Source: an uncultured Lentisphaeria bacterium | GTDB lineage: Bacteria > Verrucomicrobiota > Lentisphaeria > Victivallales > Victivallaceae | DNA: 53,192 nt | Assembly (NCBI GenBank): GCA_949282965.1 | Contig: CASDQW010000060.1 | Coordinates: forward strand, 1 to 53,192 | Reading direction: 5' to 3' | In this document: positions 24,354-33,011 of the stretch, in pieces | Numbering within the stretch: position 1 is the stretch's first letter | Layout: each line of letters starts with the position of its first letter | Translations under genes and position numbers: made by a program | Notes under the pieces: generated by a model | The model's input: the letters and a program-made list of their open reading frames with translations, nothing else | What the model was told of the DNA's origin: nothing | Databases searched by the model: none

Positions 24354-25601
24354 TCATTGCAGATACATCGAGGGATAAGTCCCCCGCACCGCCTCCCCGG
24401 TCGGCACCGGCAGCGGCTCCGCGCGGTCCACCACGCCCCAGCGCCGGGAAAACGGCCAGAACACCACCAGCGCCCGTCCGACGATGTTCCGCCGCGGCAC
24501 CACGCCCCAGAGCCGGCTGTCGGCACTGAACCGGGTATTGTCCCCCAGCATGAAATAGCTGTCGGCGGGTACGGTAAATTCATCCTCGGCTCGCCGCAGC
24601 AGATAGCCGCCGCCGCCTTCCCCGGGGGAATTGGTGTGTCCCTGATACCCGCCCTGACCGCTGTACAGTTTTTTAAACACCGGCGCGATTTCCTGGATCG
24701 GCTTGAATTCCGTTGCGCCGGCGGGGCGAATCAGCAGCTGATTGTCGACAATCTTCAGCGTGTCCCCGGGCAGCCCGACCAGACGCTTGATGTAGTAATA
24801 CCCGGAAACCGACGTCAGCGAACGCCCGTCCGGAGAATAAATTCCTTCGGTATTGAACACGACGACGTCTCCTCGCCGCAATCCGGTCAGATTATGCGAA
24901 ACCCGGTCCACAAACAGGTGATCCCCGAGTGACAGATACCCGTCGCAGATCACGTCGCCCGCCCGATACTCGGTATAAAGATCAATGCCGGAATACTCCA
25001 GTACCTTGCGCGGATCCCCGGGCAACCGGTACTCCCGGTCGCCCAGCCGGAACGAGGTAAAATCAAACAAAGCATTTCCGGAACGCTTCAAACTGCCCGG
25101 ATCCACCCGGCCCCCTTCCGAAAGCACCAGCGTGGCCGGCCGTGCACTGAACAAAAGCACATTCAGCGTTGGCGGCAGCTTTTCCAGCCAGGTATTGGCA
25201 CTGCCCTTCTTTTCCATGAAATGAATTCCGTACAGCGTCGGCTGCATGCTGCTGGTCGGAATCTTGAACGGCTGCAGAAACAACCCCCGCACCCCGAATG
25301 CCACCGCCATCGCCACCGCGATGATGTCCAGCCATTCACGCAACACCGGAAACCGTTTCGGCGGCACGAGCCGCGACAGCCGCCCCGGTGCCGCGGCAAG
25401 GTAGGCGGTCATTTCCGCCGCGGGCGCGTTCTTCAGCGCCTTCCCCTCCCCGATCAGTTCGTCCAGACCGGTTTTCTGGCGTTCATCCAGAATATCGTCG
25501 TCCGCGTGCCGCAGGGTTGCCACCGCATCGCGGAATTTCCGCAACTCCCGCCGGGTCCGCCATTCTTTGTAATGGAACATTCTTGCCGCTCTTTCCGTCA
25601 T
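24354..25601 (-). CDS. lepB: Signal peptidase I with long insertion
   Basis: 415 residues, longer than the usual 220-330. A cytoplasmic N-terminal helical part (1-85) precedes one membrane helix (LDIIAVAMAVAFGVRGLFL). The catalytic Ser118 is in KIPTSSMQPTLYG. The catalytic Lys is in YYIKRLVGLPGDTL. The final box is LGDNTRFSADSRLWG. Between the Ser and Lys boxes is an insertion of about 110 residues, as in Bacteroidetes and related groups. It cuts signal peptides of exported proteins at the outer face of the inner membrane. Follows lepA by 36 bp, the classic lepA-lepB order. An alternative start lies 7 codons downstream. Confidence 0.95.
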   Translation of the reverse strand: MTERAARMFHYKEWRTRRELRKFRDAVATLRHADDDILDERQKTGLDELIGEGKALKNAPAAEMTAYLAAAPGRLSRLVPPKRFPVLREWLDIIAVAMAVAFGVRGLFLQPFKIPTSSMQPTLYGIHFMEKKGSANTWLEKLPPTLNVLLFSARPATLVLSEGGRVDPGSLKRSGNALFDFTSFRLGDREYRLPGDPRKVLEYSGIDLYTEYRAGDVICDGYLSLGDHLFVDRVSHNLTGLRRGDVVVFNTEGIYSPDGRSLTSVSGYYYIKRLVGLPGDTLKIVDNQLLIRPAGATEFKPIQEIAPVFKKLYSGQGGYQGHTNSPGEGGGGYLLRRAEDEFTVPADSYFMLGDNTRFSADSRLWGVVPRRNIVGRALVVFWPFSRRWGVVDRAEPLPVPTGEAVRGTYPSMYLQ

Positions 25602-25637
25602 CCGCCGTTCCGCCTGTCGAAACGGCTTGTTCCGTAA

Positions 25638-27449
25638 CTACTTGTCGTTTTCTCCGGCCCGCAGCACGGCCACGAATGCCTCCTGCGGAATATTGACCTG
25701 CCCGATCAGCTTCATGCGCTTTTTGCCCTCTTTCTGTTTTTCGAGCAATTTGCGTTTGCGCGTGATGTCGCCGCCGTAACATTTGGCCAGCACGTTCTTG
25801 CGCAGCTGCCGGATGGTTTCGCGCGCCACGACCTTCCCGCCCACCGCCGCCTGAATCGCGATCTGGAACATCTGCGGCGGAATCACCTCCTTCAGCCGTT
25901 CCGCCAGCTGCCGTCCCCGCACCGGAGCCGCGTCCACATGCACGATCGAGGAAAACGCATCCACCGGATCACCGTTCACCAGAATATCCAGCTTCACCAG
26001 TTTGTCGGCCCGGTAGCCGCAGGGTTCATAATCCATGCTGCCGTAGCCGCGGGTGATTGATTTAAGTTTGTCGTGAAAGTCGATGAGAATTTCATGCATC
26101 GGCATTTCCGCAGTGATGATCACGTGGTGCGCATCCACCGAATCGGTCTGGGTGCAATAGCCGCGTTTGTTCATCACCAGATTCATAACGTCGCCGATGT
26201 AATCGGTCGGCGTCATGATCCGGGCCCGGATGATCGGCTCTTCAATCCGTTCGATCGCCGCCGGATCCGGCAGATGAACCGGGTTGTCCACGTCCACCAT
26301 CTCCCCGGATTTGAGATACACGTGGTAAATCACACTGGGATAGGTGGCGATGATGTCCATACCGTATTCCCGCCGCAGCCGCTCCTGAATGATCTCCATA
26401 GGCAGCAGCCCCAGAAAACCGCAGCGGAATCCGAAGCCCAGCGCCGCCGACGTCTCCGCCTGATAGAAAAACGCCGCGTCGTTGAGCTGGAGTTTGCCCA
26501 TGCTCGCCTTAAGCTGATCGTAATCGGCGGTGTCGATCGGATAAATCCCGCTGAACACCATCGGCCGGACTTCCTGAAAACCGGGCAGCGCCTCGGCGCA
26601 GGGATCATTGACATTGGTCACGGTGTCGCCGATGCGCGTATCCGAGGGACTTTTGATGTTTGGAATCAGATACCCCACCTGTCCGGCGGTCAGCTCCGCC
26701 GCTGCCTGCATCTGGGGCCCGAAAAATCCCACTTCCTTGACTTCGCTCTCCAGCCGGTTGCTGAACAGCCGCACCCGCGATCCGCGCCGGAATACGCCTT
26801 TACGGACCCGGACATAAGTCACCACTCCCCGGTACGAATCGTAGTTGGAGTCGAAAATCAGTGCGCAGGATCCCGGCTGCTCCGGTTCCTCCGGCGGTGC
26901 AAACCGTTTCACCACCGCCTCCAGCAGTTCCGGCACGCCCGCGCCGGTTTTACCGCTGACCAGCAGCGCCTCCTCCCGGGGAATCGCCAGAATCTCTTCC
27001 ATCTGCTCGTAACACAACGCCATATTCGCCGCCGGCAGGTCGATCTTGTTGATTACCGGGATGATCCGAAGATTTTGACGGAACGCCAGCGACACGTTGG
27101 CCACCGTCTGCGCCTGCACCCCCTGCGTTGCGTCGATCAGCAGCAGCGCCCCCTCGCAGGCGCCCAGCGAGCGACTGACTTCGTAGGTAAAATCGACATG
27201 TCCGGGGGTGTCAATCAGATTCAGCTCATACACTTTGCCGTCCGCGGCGGCGTACCGCATCCGGACCGGGTGGGATTTGATGGTGATGCCGCGTTCCCGC
27301 TCCAGGTCCATATCATCCAGCAGCTGTTCCTGCAGATCTCGCTGTGCCACGGTGTGGGTGTATTCCAGCAGCCGGTCGGCCAGCGTGGATTTCCCATGGT
27401 CGATGTGGGCAATGATGCAGAAATTCCGTATCAGAGTTCTGTCCGTCAT
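25638..27449 (-). CDS. lepA: Elongation factor 4 (back-translocating GTPase LepA)
   Basis: 603 residues, normal length. GTPase motifs: AHIDHGKSTLADRLL (P loop), RERGITIKSHPVRM (switch I), DTPGHVDF (G3) and NKIDLP (G4). The LepA-specific C-terminal domain shows KMQLNEAAF-like KLQLNDAAF, GFRCGFLGLLPMEII and, at the end, KCYGGDITRKRKLLEKQK. It binds the ribosome and helps translation under stress. First gene of a four-gene operon. A promoter with a long palindrome lies upstream (27474-27524). Confidence 0.98.
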   Translation of the reverse strand: MTDRTLIRNFCIIAHIDHGKSTLADRLLEYTHTVAQRDLQEQLLDDMDLERERGITIKSHPVRMRYAAADGKVYELNLIDTPGHVDFTYEVSRSLGACEGALLLIDATQGVQAQTVANVSLAFRQNLRIIPVINKIDLPAANMALCYEQMEEILAIPREEALLVSGKTGAGVPELLEAVVKRFAPPEEPEQPGSCALIFDSNYDSYRGVVTYVRVRKGVFRRGSRVRLFSNRLESEVKEVGFFGPQMQAAAELTAGQVGYLIPNIKSPSDTRIGDTVTNVNDPCAEALPGFQEVRPMVFSGIYPIDTADYDQLKASMGKLQLNDAAFFYQAETSAALGFGFRCGFLGLLPMEIIQERLRREYGMDIIATYPSVIYHVYLKSGEMVDVDNPVHLPDPAAIERIEEPIIRARIMTPTDYIGDVMNLVMNKRGYCTQTDSVDAHHVIITAEMPMHEILIDFHDKLKSITRGYGSMDYEPCGYRADKLVKLDILVNGDPVDAFSSIVHVDAAPVRGRQLAERLKEVIPPQMFQIAIQAAVGGKVVARETIRQLRKNVLAKCYGGDITRKRKLLEKQKEGKKRMKLIGQVNIPQEAFVAVLRAGENDK

Positions 27450-27473
27450 ATCATTCCGTTCAGCAAAAAGTCA

Positions 27474-27497
27474 TTATCCTTTATCATAAAAGGATAA
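27474..27497. promoter_or_regulatory. 24-bp palindrome at the lepA transcription start
   Basis: Arms TTATCCTT (27474-27481) and AAGGATAA (27490-27497) form a perfect 8-bp inverted repeat with an 8-base centre. It overlaps the -10 box and the expected start of lepA, so it could be an operator or a 5' hairpin in the message. Confidence 0.6.
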
Positions 27498-27524
27498 TAT
27501 AACACTGTTCCCGCCGCTTGGCAA
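27496..27524 (-). promoter_or_regulatory. Sigma-70 promoter of the lepA operon
   Basis: On the minus strand TTGCCA (27524-27519), a 17-base spacer and TATATT (27501-27496). It lies about 50 bp before the lepA start and partly overlaps the palindrome. Confidence 0.7.
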
Positions 27525-27541
27525 GCCGCGGCGGCGCATTT

Positions 27542-29395
27542 TCATCGGCCTCGCGCCGTCCGAAACCGCACCAGGCGGAAGAGATCCGCCAGTGCCCGCA
27601 GCAGCGCCACCGTCAGCAGGCCCGCCAGCACATAGGCGTTCCCGAACAAATACAATCCCCCGCAAAGAGTTACAAATGCACAACAACGTTTTCTCCGGCG
27701 CAATCCCCACGCCGCCAGCAACAGCCCCGCCAGCGCCGGATAAACCGCCAGTCCCTCCCGGAACGGCCGCGCAAACGCATGCCCCGCCTCCAGATACCAG
27801 CGCCAGTCCCCCACCGTCGCATTCGGTGCCGCCAGCAGGACCGTCAGCGCCAATGCCGCAAATCCCCATTCCCGGCGTGACAACCCGCGCCAGCACTCAC
27901 CGCCGGCCGCCGCCAGCAACAGGGCCGGAGTCGCGGTCATGATGAAGCGGATCGGATCGTCCGTCCCATGACTGTACCCGCAGAAAAACAAGATCACCGG
28001 TACCGCCCAGAGCGCCAGTAGCGTTCGCAGTCGGACGCTCCGCATCAGCAGCAGTCCGCACCCGCCGCCGATCCAGGCGATCTGATTGACCGCACCGTAA
28101 TACGCCGTATTGAGATTGAAGAAAATCGGCGAAAAATACGTGTGCGCCCCCGCTGCGTAACGGGTATAGGAAAACAGCAGTGGATGACCGTAGAAATAGG
28201 CGTTTACCACCATCTGCGGCAGAAATCCCAGCAGAAATCCGCCCGCCCCCGCCGCCAGCGCCGTCCCTGTAAACGAAATGTCGCGCCACCGGTCTCCGCC
28301 CCGCCGCCAGACCAGCAGTGCGATCACCGGCAGGAAAAAAATGTTGTTGATCCGGATCATGCAGCCGAATCCGAAGAGCATTCCCAGCAGCAGATAACGT
28401 CCCGGTGACGGCTTCCAGCGCAACGCCAGCAGAATCGTCAGCAGCACCGCAAAGCAGGACGGCGTGTCGCTCATGGCGTTGAATCCCGCTCCGATCAGCG
28501 TAATGTAATGCCGGAAGGTGAATGCGCACGACGGCCATCCCCAGTCCGGCATGAAGACTTTGGAGGAAAAATCCGCCAGATGGTGAAACGCGAAAGGCAG
28601 CACCACCCAGATCGCCATCGCGACGAACGCCGCCCGGTCCCTGCCCGTCAGTCGCCGCCCGATGAAAAACCCCAGTACCGGCAGCAGCGGCGCCAACACC
28701 ATTCCGGAAAACCAGGAGAACGGCACCATGATTTCCGCCACGCGCTGCGCTCCCGTCGCCAGCATGAACGGCAGATACAGAATGCTCAGCCCCACCGTGA
28801 AATGCCACGGCCGGGAAAAATCTCCCCGCAGAAAATCCAGTGCGTTCTGAAAATATCCCACATCATCCGCCGGAGACGTCAGGAGATTACCGCCCCCCTG
28901 CACCACCGCCAGCAGCAGCAGCTGACGCGTGAGCATCAGCACTGCCGCCAGCCGCCAGCCCCGCTCCCGGAACGTATAGGACCGTCCACGGCGGCGGCGC
29001 ACCAGATATTCCCCTGCCAACCCCGCCAGCCCCGCCAGCAGAATCGCGCCCAGTCCGTACCGCCACCATGGCCGGTACGGTGCATGGTGCAGTCCGTATC
29101 GCCCCTCCCCGCGCCGCTCCACGGTCGTGGACGGTTCGACATACCCTTCCACGCCATCGGCCAGTCGGACATGGGAAAACGTATAATAACGGGCCAGCGG
29201 ATGACGGGAAACCAGCACCAGTGTTTCATCCAGCAGCTCCGCCCGTCCCGGGCCCGTCATCACCCCCCGGACCGGCGCATCCAAACGAGGTTCGGCAAAG
29301 AGCGGCATCCCCCGTTTCACCTCCACCGTCGCCGCAACGCCGGAATTCCAGACCACCGACAGCAGCAACAGCAGCGCCGTCAGCCCCCCTCTCAT
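27542..29395 (-). CDS. GT-C-type membrane glycosyltransferase-like protein with N-terminal SH3-like domain
   Basis: 617 residues from ATG 29395, which overlaps queC by ATGA and begins a signal peptide ([19 protein letters not shown]). Residues 25-105 look like a bacterial SH3 domain ([36 protein letters not shown]). A membrane helix follows (about 122-142), then a multi-helix body of the GT-C fold. An acidic loop [16 protein letters not shown] follows an early helix, as in lipid-sugar-dependent glycosyltransferases (PMT/ArnT type). About ten further helices follow. The donor and acceptor are unknown. The frame is open upstream inside queC. Last gene of the queuosine operon, with no obvious metabolic link to it. 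Confidence 0.78.
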   Translation of the reverse strand: MRGGLTALLLLLSVVWNSGVAATVEVKRGMPLFAEPRLDAPVRGVMTGPGRAELLDETLVLVSRHPLARYYTFSHVRLADGVEGYVEPSTTVERRGEGRYGLHHAPYRPWWRYGLGAILLAGLAGLAGEYLVRRRRGRSYTFRERGWRLAAVLMLTRQLLLLAVVQGGGNLLTSPADDVGYFQNALDFLRGDFSRPWHFTVGLSILYLPFMLATGAQRVAEIMVPFSWFSGMVLAPLLPVLGFFIGRRLTGRDRAAFVAMAIWVVLPFAFHHLADFSSKVFMPDWGWPSCAFTFRHYITLIGAGFNAMSDTPSCFAVLLTILLALRWKPSPGRYLLLGMLFGFGCMIRINNIFFLPVIALLVWRRGGDRWRDISFTGTALAAGAGGFLLGFLPQMVVNAYFYGHPLLFSYTRYAAGAHTYFSPIFFNLNTAYYGAVNQIAWIGGGCGLLLMRSVRLRTLLALWAVPVILFFCGYSHGTDDPIRFIMTATPALLLAAAGGECWRGLSRREWGFAALALTVLLAAPNATVGDWRWYLEAGHAFARPFREGLAVYPALAGLLLAAWGLRRRKRCCAFVTLCGGLYLFGNAYVLAGLLTVALLRALADLFRLVRFRTARGR

Positions 29396-30075
29396 TTTAT
29401 CACATACCGGGTCGGATCCGGCACACCTGCCGCGGCGAATCCTTCCCGCCGCAAGGCACAGCTGTCGCAATGCCCGCAGGCACGTCCCGCCGCATCCGGA
29501 TTGTAACAACTCGTCGTCAGCGCATAATCCACGCCGAGTGCCGTTCCGGTCCGGATAATCTCCGCCTTGCTCAGATGCTGCAGCGGCGCCTGAATCCGGT
29601 ATGACCAGTTTTCATCCACGGCGCAGGTACCGAGCCGGGCCGCTTCGGCGAACGCCGCAATGAACGCCGGCCGGCAGTCCGGATACCCCGAATAATCCAC
29701 GCTGTTGACGCCGATGAAAATATCACGCGCCCCCAGCACCTCCGCCCAGGCCGTGGCGAACGACAGAAAAATCAGATTGCGCGCCGGCACGTACGTCGCC
29801 GGTACCCCTGCCGCGCTGCCGGCCTCGGGTACCGCCACCGCGTCATCCGTCAGAGCCGAACCGCCCCAGGCGCGCAGGTCGATCGTCATCGTCAGATGCT
29901 TCGCTCCGGCGGCGGCGGCCACAGCGGCGGCTGCCGCCAGTTCGCACCGGTGCCGCTGCCCGTAATCGAAACTCAGCGCGTACAATTCAAAACCATCCCG
30001 CTTCGCCAACGCCAGAACGGTTGCGGAATCCAGTCCGCCGCTCACCAGAATCACAGCTTTTTTCTTCGTCGTCAT
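29392..30075 (-). CDS. queC: 7-cyano-7-deazaguanine synthase
   Basis: 227 residues. The PP-loop ATPase motif is [24 protein letters not shown] is the substrate-side signature. The C-terminal zinc site has the Cys pattern [20 protein letters not shown]. It converts 7-carboxy-7-deazaguanine to preQ0 using ATP and ammonia, the step after QueE in queuosine biosynthesis. Starts 4 bp after queE and overlaps the downstream membrane protein gene by 4 bp. Confidence 0.97.
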   Translation of the reverse strand: MTTKKKAVILVSGGLDSATVLALAKRDGFELYALSFDYGQRHRCELAAAAAVAAAAGAKHLTMTIDLRAWGGSALTDDAVAVPEAGSAAGVPATYVPARNLIFLSFATAWAEVLGARDIFIGVNSVDYSGYPDCRPAFIAAFAEAARLGTCAVDENWSYRIQAPLQHLSKAEIIRTGTALGVDYALTTSCYNPDAAGRACGHCDSCALRREGFAAAGVPDPTRYVIK

Positions 30076-30079
30076 TTTC

Positions 30080-30736
30080 TCACACTCCCTGGCGGTCGGC
30101 GCCCCAGATCAGTTTGTGCAGCTGCAACTGCATCCGCACCGGCAGCCGGTCCGCGATGATCCAACCCGCCAGCGTCTCCCACGACACCGCCCCCCATACC
30201 GGGCTTATTAGAAGATTCGGGGTCTGCTCCGGCAGGCGAAACCGGCGAATGGTTTCCCCGGCAAATTCATAATCCTCCCGGGAGCCTACTACGAATTTTA
30301 CTTCGTCCCGCGGCGTCAGGCAACGGAAATTTTTTTCCAGCATCCGATCCGCCATCCCGCTGGACGGCAGCTTGTAATCCACAATCCGGCAGACACCGCG
30401 CGGCACGGCGGTAATATCCACGGCCCCGTTGGTTTCCAGCGCCACATCCATGCCGGTCGCCAGCAATCGTTCCAGCAGTTCCGGCGTGCCGGGCTGGGCC
30501 AGCGGTTCACCGCCGGTTACCTCCACCAGCGGCGCGCCAGAGGCCAGTGCCGCCGCCGCCAGGTCCGTCACCGCCACCTCCTGCCCCACGTCAAACGACC
30601 GGGCACAGCGGGTGTCGCAATAGGAACAGTCCAGATTGCACCCGGCCAGCCGGATGAACCAGCACAACCGCCCGGCATGGGTGGATTCCCCCTGCAGACT
30701 CAGAAACGTTTCAAATACACGCAGCGCTGTCGTCAT
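30080..30736 (-). CDS. queE: 7-carboxy-7-deazaguanine synthase (radical SAM)
   Basis: 218 residues from ATG 30736, which has AAGG nine bases upstream. A TTG five codons earlier is also possible. [12 protein letters not shown] is the family's N-terminal substrate motif, and the radical SAM cluster is [10 protein letters not shown] (CX3CX2C). [11 protein letters not shown] binds SAM. It rearranges 6-carboxy-tetrahydropterin to 7-carboxy-7-deazaguanine. The start overlaps the end of queD by 26 bp, so the two are probably translationally coupled. Confidence 0.96.
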   Translation of the reverse strand: MTTALRVFETFLSLQGESTHAGRLCWFIRLAGCNLDCSYCDTRCARSFDVGQEVAVTDLAAAALASGAPLVEVTGGEPLAQPGTPELLERLLATGMDVALETNGAVDITAVPRGVCRIVDYKLPSSGMADRMLEKNFRCLTPRDEVKFVVGSREDYEFAGETIRRFRLPEQTPNLLISPVWGAVSWETLAGWIIADRLPVRMQLQLHKLIWGADRQGV

Positions 30737-31112
30737 CGCCGTCGCCTTCAAAATACGTCGCGCGGCTGCTGTCCGACTCGCTGACCCGGACCGCCCGCAC
30801 CCGGACGTTGCCGTCGTTCATTCGCGCGGCGAGCTTTTTATAAAGCGTCCTTGCGATGTTTTCGCTGGTGGGATTCACCTCGGCGAAGTCCGGCAAATCG
30901 TTCAGGCAGGCATGATCGTACGGATTCAGCAGTGCATCCAGCTCTGCCTTCAGTTTTTTGAAATCGACGGCAATGCCGATTTCGTCAAGTTTTTCCGCCC
31001 GCAGTACCGCGGTAATTTTATAATTGTGTCCGTGCAGGTTGCAGCAGGCGCCGTCGTATCCGCGCAGCCGGTGTGCCGTGGCGATCACACGGTCGATTTC
31101 AAGTTCAAACAT
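30711..31112 (-). CDS. queD: 6-carboxy-5,6,7,8-tetrahydropterin synthase
   Basis: 133 residues. Zinc ligands are the His of ATAHRL and the two His of NLHGHNYK. The catalytic Cys is missing from the usual place near the first His but ACCNLHGH carries Cys residues just before the second pair, as in QueD-type proteins. Later motifs are MVIDFKKLK-like AVDFKKLK, DHACLND and NPTSENIA (NPTxEN), which bind the pterin. It converts dihydroneopterin triphosphate to carboxytetrahydropterin, the first committed step to queuosine. AAGGATATG ribosome site, 23 bp after the trxA terminator. Confidence 0.95.
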   Translation of the reverse strand: MFELEIDRVIATAHRLRGYDGACCNLHGHNYKITAVLRAEKLDEIGIAVDFKKLKAELDALLNPYDHACLNDLPDFAEVNPTSENIARTLYKKLAARMNDGNVRVRAVRVSESDSSRATYFEGDGDDDSAACI

Positions 31113-31136
31113 CGAATCACATATCCTTCTGATGGC

Positions 31137-31178
31137 AAAAAAACCGGAAATACCGACAGTTGCCGGCTTCCGGTTTTT
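31137..31178. terminator. Terminator between trxA and queD
   Basis: AAAAACCGGAA (ending 31149) pairs with TTCCGGTTTTT (31168-31178), with an inner CGGC/CCGA-type stem. In the minus direction it is followed by a T run, so it ends trxA transcription just before queD. It could also allow read-through control of the que operon. Confidence 0.75.
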
Positions 31179-31192
31179 CCGCAGCTGACGGG

Positions 31193-31507
31193 TCAGGCGT
31201 TGCGCACCGCGTCGAGCAGTTTCGCCTTGGTTTGAACACCGACGAACTGGTTGACGATTTCCCCGTCCTTCAGCACGAACAGCGCCGGAATATTGCGCAC
31301 CGCAAACTGGGCGGCCAGTTCCTTGGACTCATCCACGTTGACCTTGCAGACCAGCGCCTCCCCCGCCAGCTCGTCCGCCACCTGATCCAGAATCGGCAGC
31401 AGCATCTTGCACGGCCCGCACCACGGCGCCCAGAAATCCACCAGCACCACCCCTTTGGCGGTGGCTTCGGCAAAAGCATCCTGCCCCAGTTCTCTGACCT
31501 GACTCAT
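31193..31507 (-). CDS. trxA: Thioredoxin
   Basis: 104 residues, the usual length. The active site is WAPWCGPCKM with Cys30 and Cys33. The buried Asp is in VLVDFWAPW, and the cis-proline loop is RNIPALFVLKDGE. It is the cytoplasmic dithiol reductant. GAAGGAG ribosome site. Divergent from the GYF/RDD gene, with separate promoters for each. Confidence 0.98.
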   Translation of the reverse strand: MSQVRELGQDAFAEATAKGVVLVDFWAPWCGPCKMLLPILDQVADELAGEALVCKVNVDESKELAAQFAVRNIPALFVLKDGEIVNQFVGVQTKAKLLDAVRNA

Positions 31508-31608
31508 AATGAAGTACTCCTTCTTTGAATAAACTCTATTTTTCCGTCCCCCCGGCGTTTTAAAAAACAGCCAGTTTTTCCGGATCTCTCCGAATCAATC
31601 CGCCCGCA

Positions 31609-31637
31609 AAAATACACGTTCCCACGGAAAAAATCAA
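31609..31637 (-). promoter_or_regulatory. Probable trxA promoter
   Basis: On the minus strand TTGATT (31637-31632), a 17-base spacer and TATTTT (31614-31609). The untranslated leader would be about 95 bases. Confidence 0.5.
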
Positions 31638-31645
31638 ATTCGAAT

Positions 31646-31674
31646 TTGCGTTTCCGGAGAAATAATGGTATCAT
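31646..31674 (+). promoter_or_regulatory. Probable promoter of the GYF/RDD gene
   Basis: TTGCGT (31646-31651), 17-base spacer, TATCAT (31669-31674), followed by AGAGGAA and the ATG at 31703. Confidence 0.6.
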
Positions 31675-31702
31675 TATAGGAAAATATCAGAGGAACCATA
31701 CC

Positions 31703-32857
31703 ATGAAATTCATTTACATAGATTCTGAAGGCAATCAGCAGGGTCCGGTGGACCAGGTGATCATTGAACGGGCCATCCGCAGCGGCGAGCTGACCGCCCA
31801 GTCCGCCATTCGCAATTCGCTGCTGAAAGATTTCCGGACCATTGCGGAATTCGAATGCTTCGCCGCCGCGCTGAAGGAAGCCCCCGGCGCCGCGGAAAAC
31901 GGCGACGAGCCCGCCCTCCCCGACGGCACCATTGCCCGGCTCCTGGCCGCCGCCAAACCCAAGAAACCGACCAGCACCGCCTTCGTCAACAAATTCCGCC
32001 CCGCCAGCGCCAGTGCCTCCCGGCGGTTGATGTCCGCGTTTTTCGATTTTGTGGTCCTCCTGGTGGTGGCCCTGATCGTCTATTTTCCCGCCATGCGTTC
32101 GGTCGCCCGCCAGGGTGAATGGGTGGAGGTGAAAAACACCGGAACCGCCACGACACAAACTCCGGCGGCTGATTCAGAAGCAAATGCCCCTTCGTCCGCT
32201 CCCGCTGCTTCAGCCACGAAAACCGCCGCCTCCCAATCCCGCTCCACTCCCGGAGCCAATCTGGCGCGCCGCATTTCGAAAACCCTCGTCAAGGTCGAGC
32301 AGATGAACGCTGATCGCAACGCCGTGATCGAACGCGAAACCGGCGCCCCCGCCCGCACTCCGAAAAACACCGCCGAACCGGATGCCGCCCGGGGAGATTC
32401 CGCTCTGGACAACACCCCCGAAGGACAGGAGGCGAAAACCCTTGCCCGGAAACTGCTGCCGCAGCAGCTTCCCGCCGTCCGGATTGCTCCGGTCCGACAG
32501 GAAGGAGAACTGCTGATTGTGCAGAGTGCGCCGGATCGCGAATTCCGCATCAACGAACAGGCTTTCCATTCGGCCTTTCTGGCTCCGTCGATTTTCATGA
32601 CATTGGTGGTGCTGCTGTACTACGCGCTGTCGCTGGCTATTTTCGCCCAGACGGTCGGCATGTGGTTCTGGGGCATTTTCCTGACGCGAAACGATATTCA
32701 GGAAGTCTATTTTCTCCGGGCACTGGTGTACTCGGTACTGCTGGTGCTGCTCGGCATCCTGATGATACCGATGGTTTACTTCTTCCGTCGTTCGGCCGCC
32801 GATATGATCTGCGGCGTGCGCCAGATCGGCGTGGCCAGCGCCTCCAGCAGCAATTGA
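31703..32857 (+). CDS. Membrane protein with GYF-like and split RDD domain
   Basis: 384 residues. Residues 1-60 match the bacterial GYF_2-type fold (KFIYIDSEGNQQGPVDQVII, with the GPV turn and a C-terminal helix). An RDD-like start follows at about 106 (RPASASASRRLMSAFFDFVV) with one membrane helix (VVLLVVALIVYFP). A segment of about 160 residues rich in Ala, Ser, Thr and Pro (130-295) then interrupts the domain before three more helices (PSIFMTLVVLLYYALSLAIF, VYFLRALVYSVLLVLLGILM). The RDD helix ending in DMICGVRQIGV matches the family end. Start 31703 has AGAGGAA. The function of RDD proteins is uncertain (transport or membrane anchoring). The insertion is unusual. Confidence 0.8.
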   Translation: MKFIYIDSEGNQQGPVDQVIIERAIRSGELTAQSAIRNSLLKDFRTIAEFECFAAALKEAPGAAENGDEPALPDGTIARLLAAAKPKKPTSTAFVNKFRPASASASRRLMSAFFDFVVLLVVALIVYFPAMRSVARQGEWVEVKNTGTATTQTPAADSEANAPSSAPAASATKTAASQSRSTPGANLARRISKTLVKVEQMNADRNAVIERETGAPARTPKNTAEPDAARGDSALDNTPEGQEAKTLARKLLPQQLPAVRIAPVRQEGELLIVQSAPDREFRINEQAFHSAFLAPSIFMTLVVLLYYALSLAIFAQTVGMWFWGIFLTRNDIQEVYFLRALVYSVLLVLLGILMIPMVYFFRRSAADMICGVRQIGVASASSSN

Positions 32858-32882
32858 TGCTGCTTTTTTACCGCTCTCCGGC

Positions 32883-32911
32883 TTGAAAGGCAGCGGAGCG
32901 CAAGATATTTT
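32883..32911 (+). promoter_or_regulatory. Possible promoter of oxidoreductase 33012
   Basis: TTGAAA (32883-32888), 17-base spacer, TATTTT (32906-32911). It would give a leader of about 95 bases. Confidence 0.45.
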
Positions 32912-33011
32912 AAATGGAACCAGGTTGAGACGCGAACGGCGCCTCCGTCCATGGCGAGAGGAACGTTTCGGGTTTTACAGACAATCAAACAAAAGAGAGG
33001 TTCTCCAGAAA

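Noticed and set aside
31113..31192. preQ1 riboswitch before queD
   Set aside because: The 80-bp space is filled by the trxA terminator and a ribosome site; no pseudoknot-like preQ1 element is visible.
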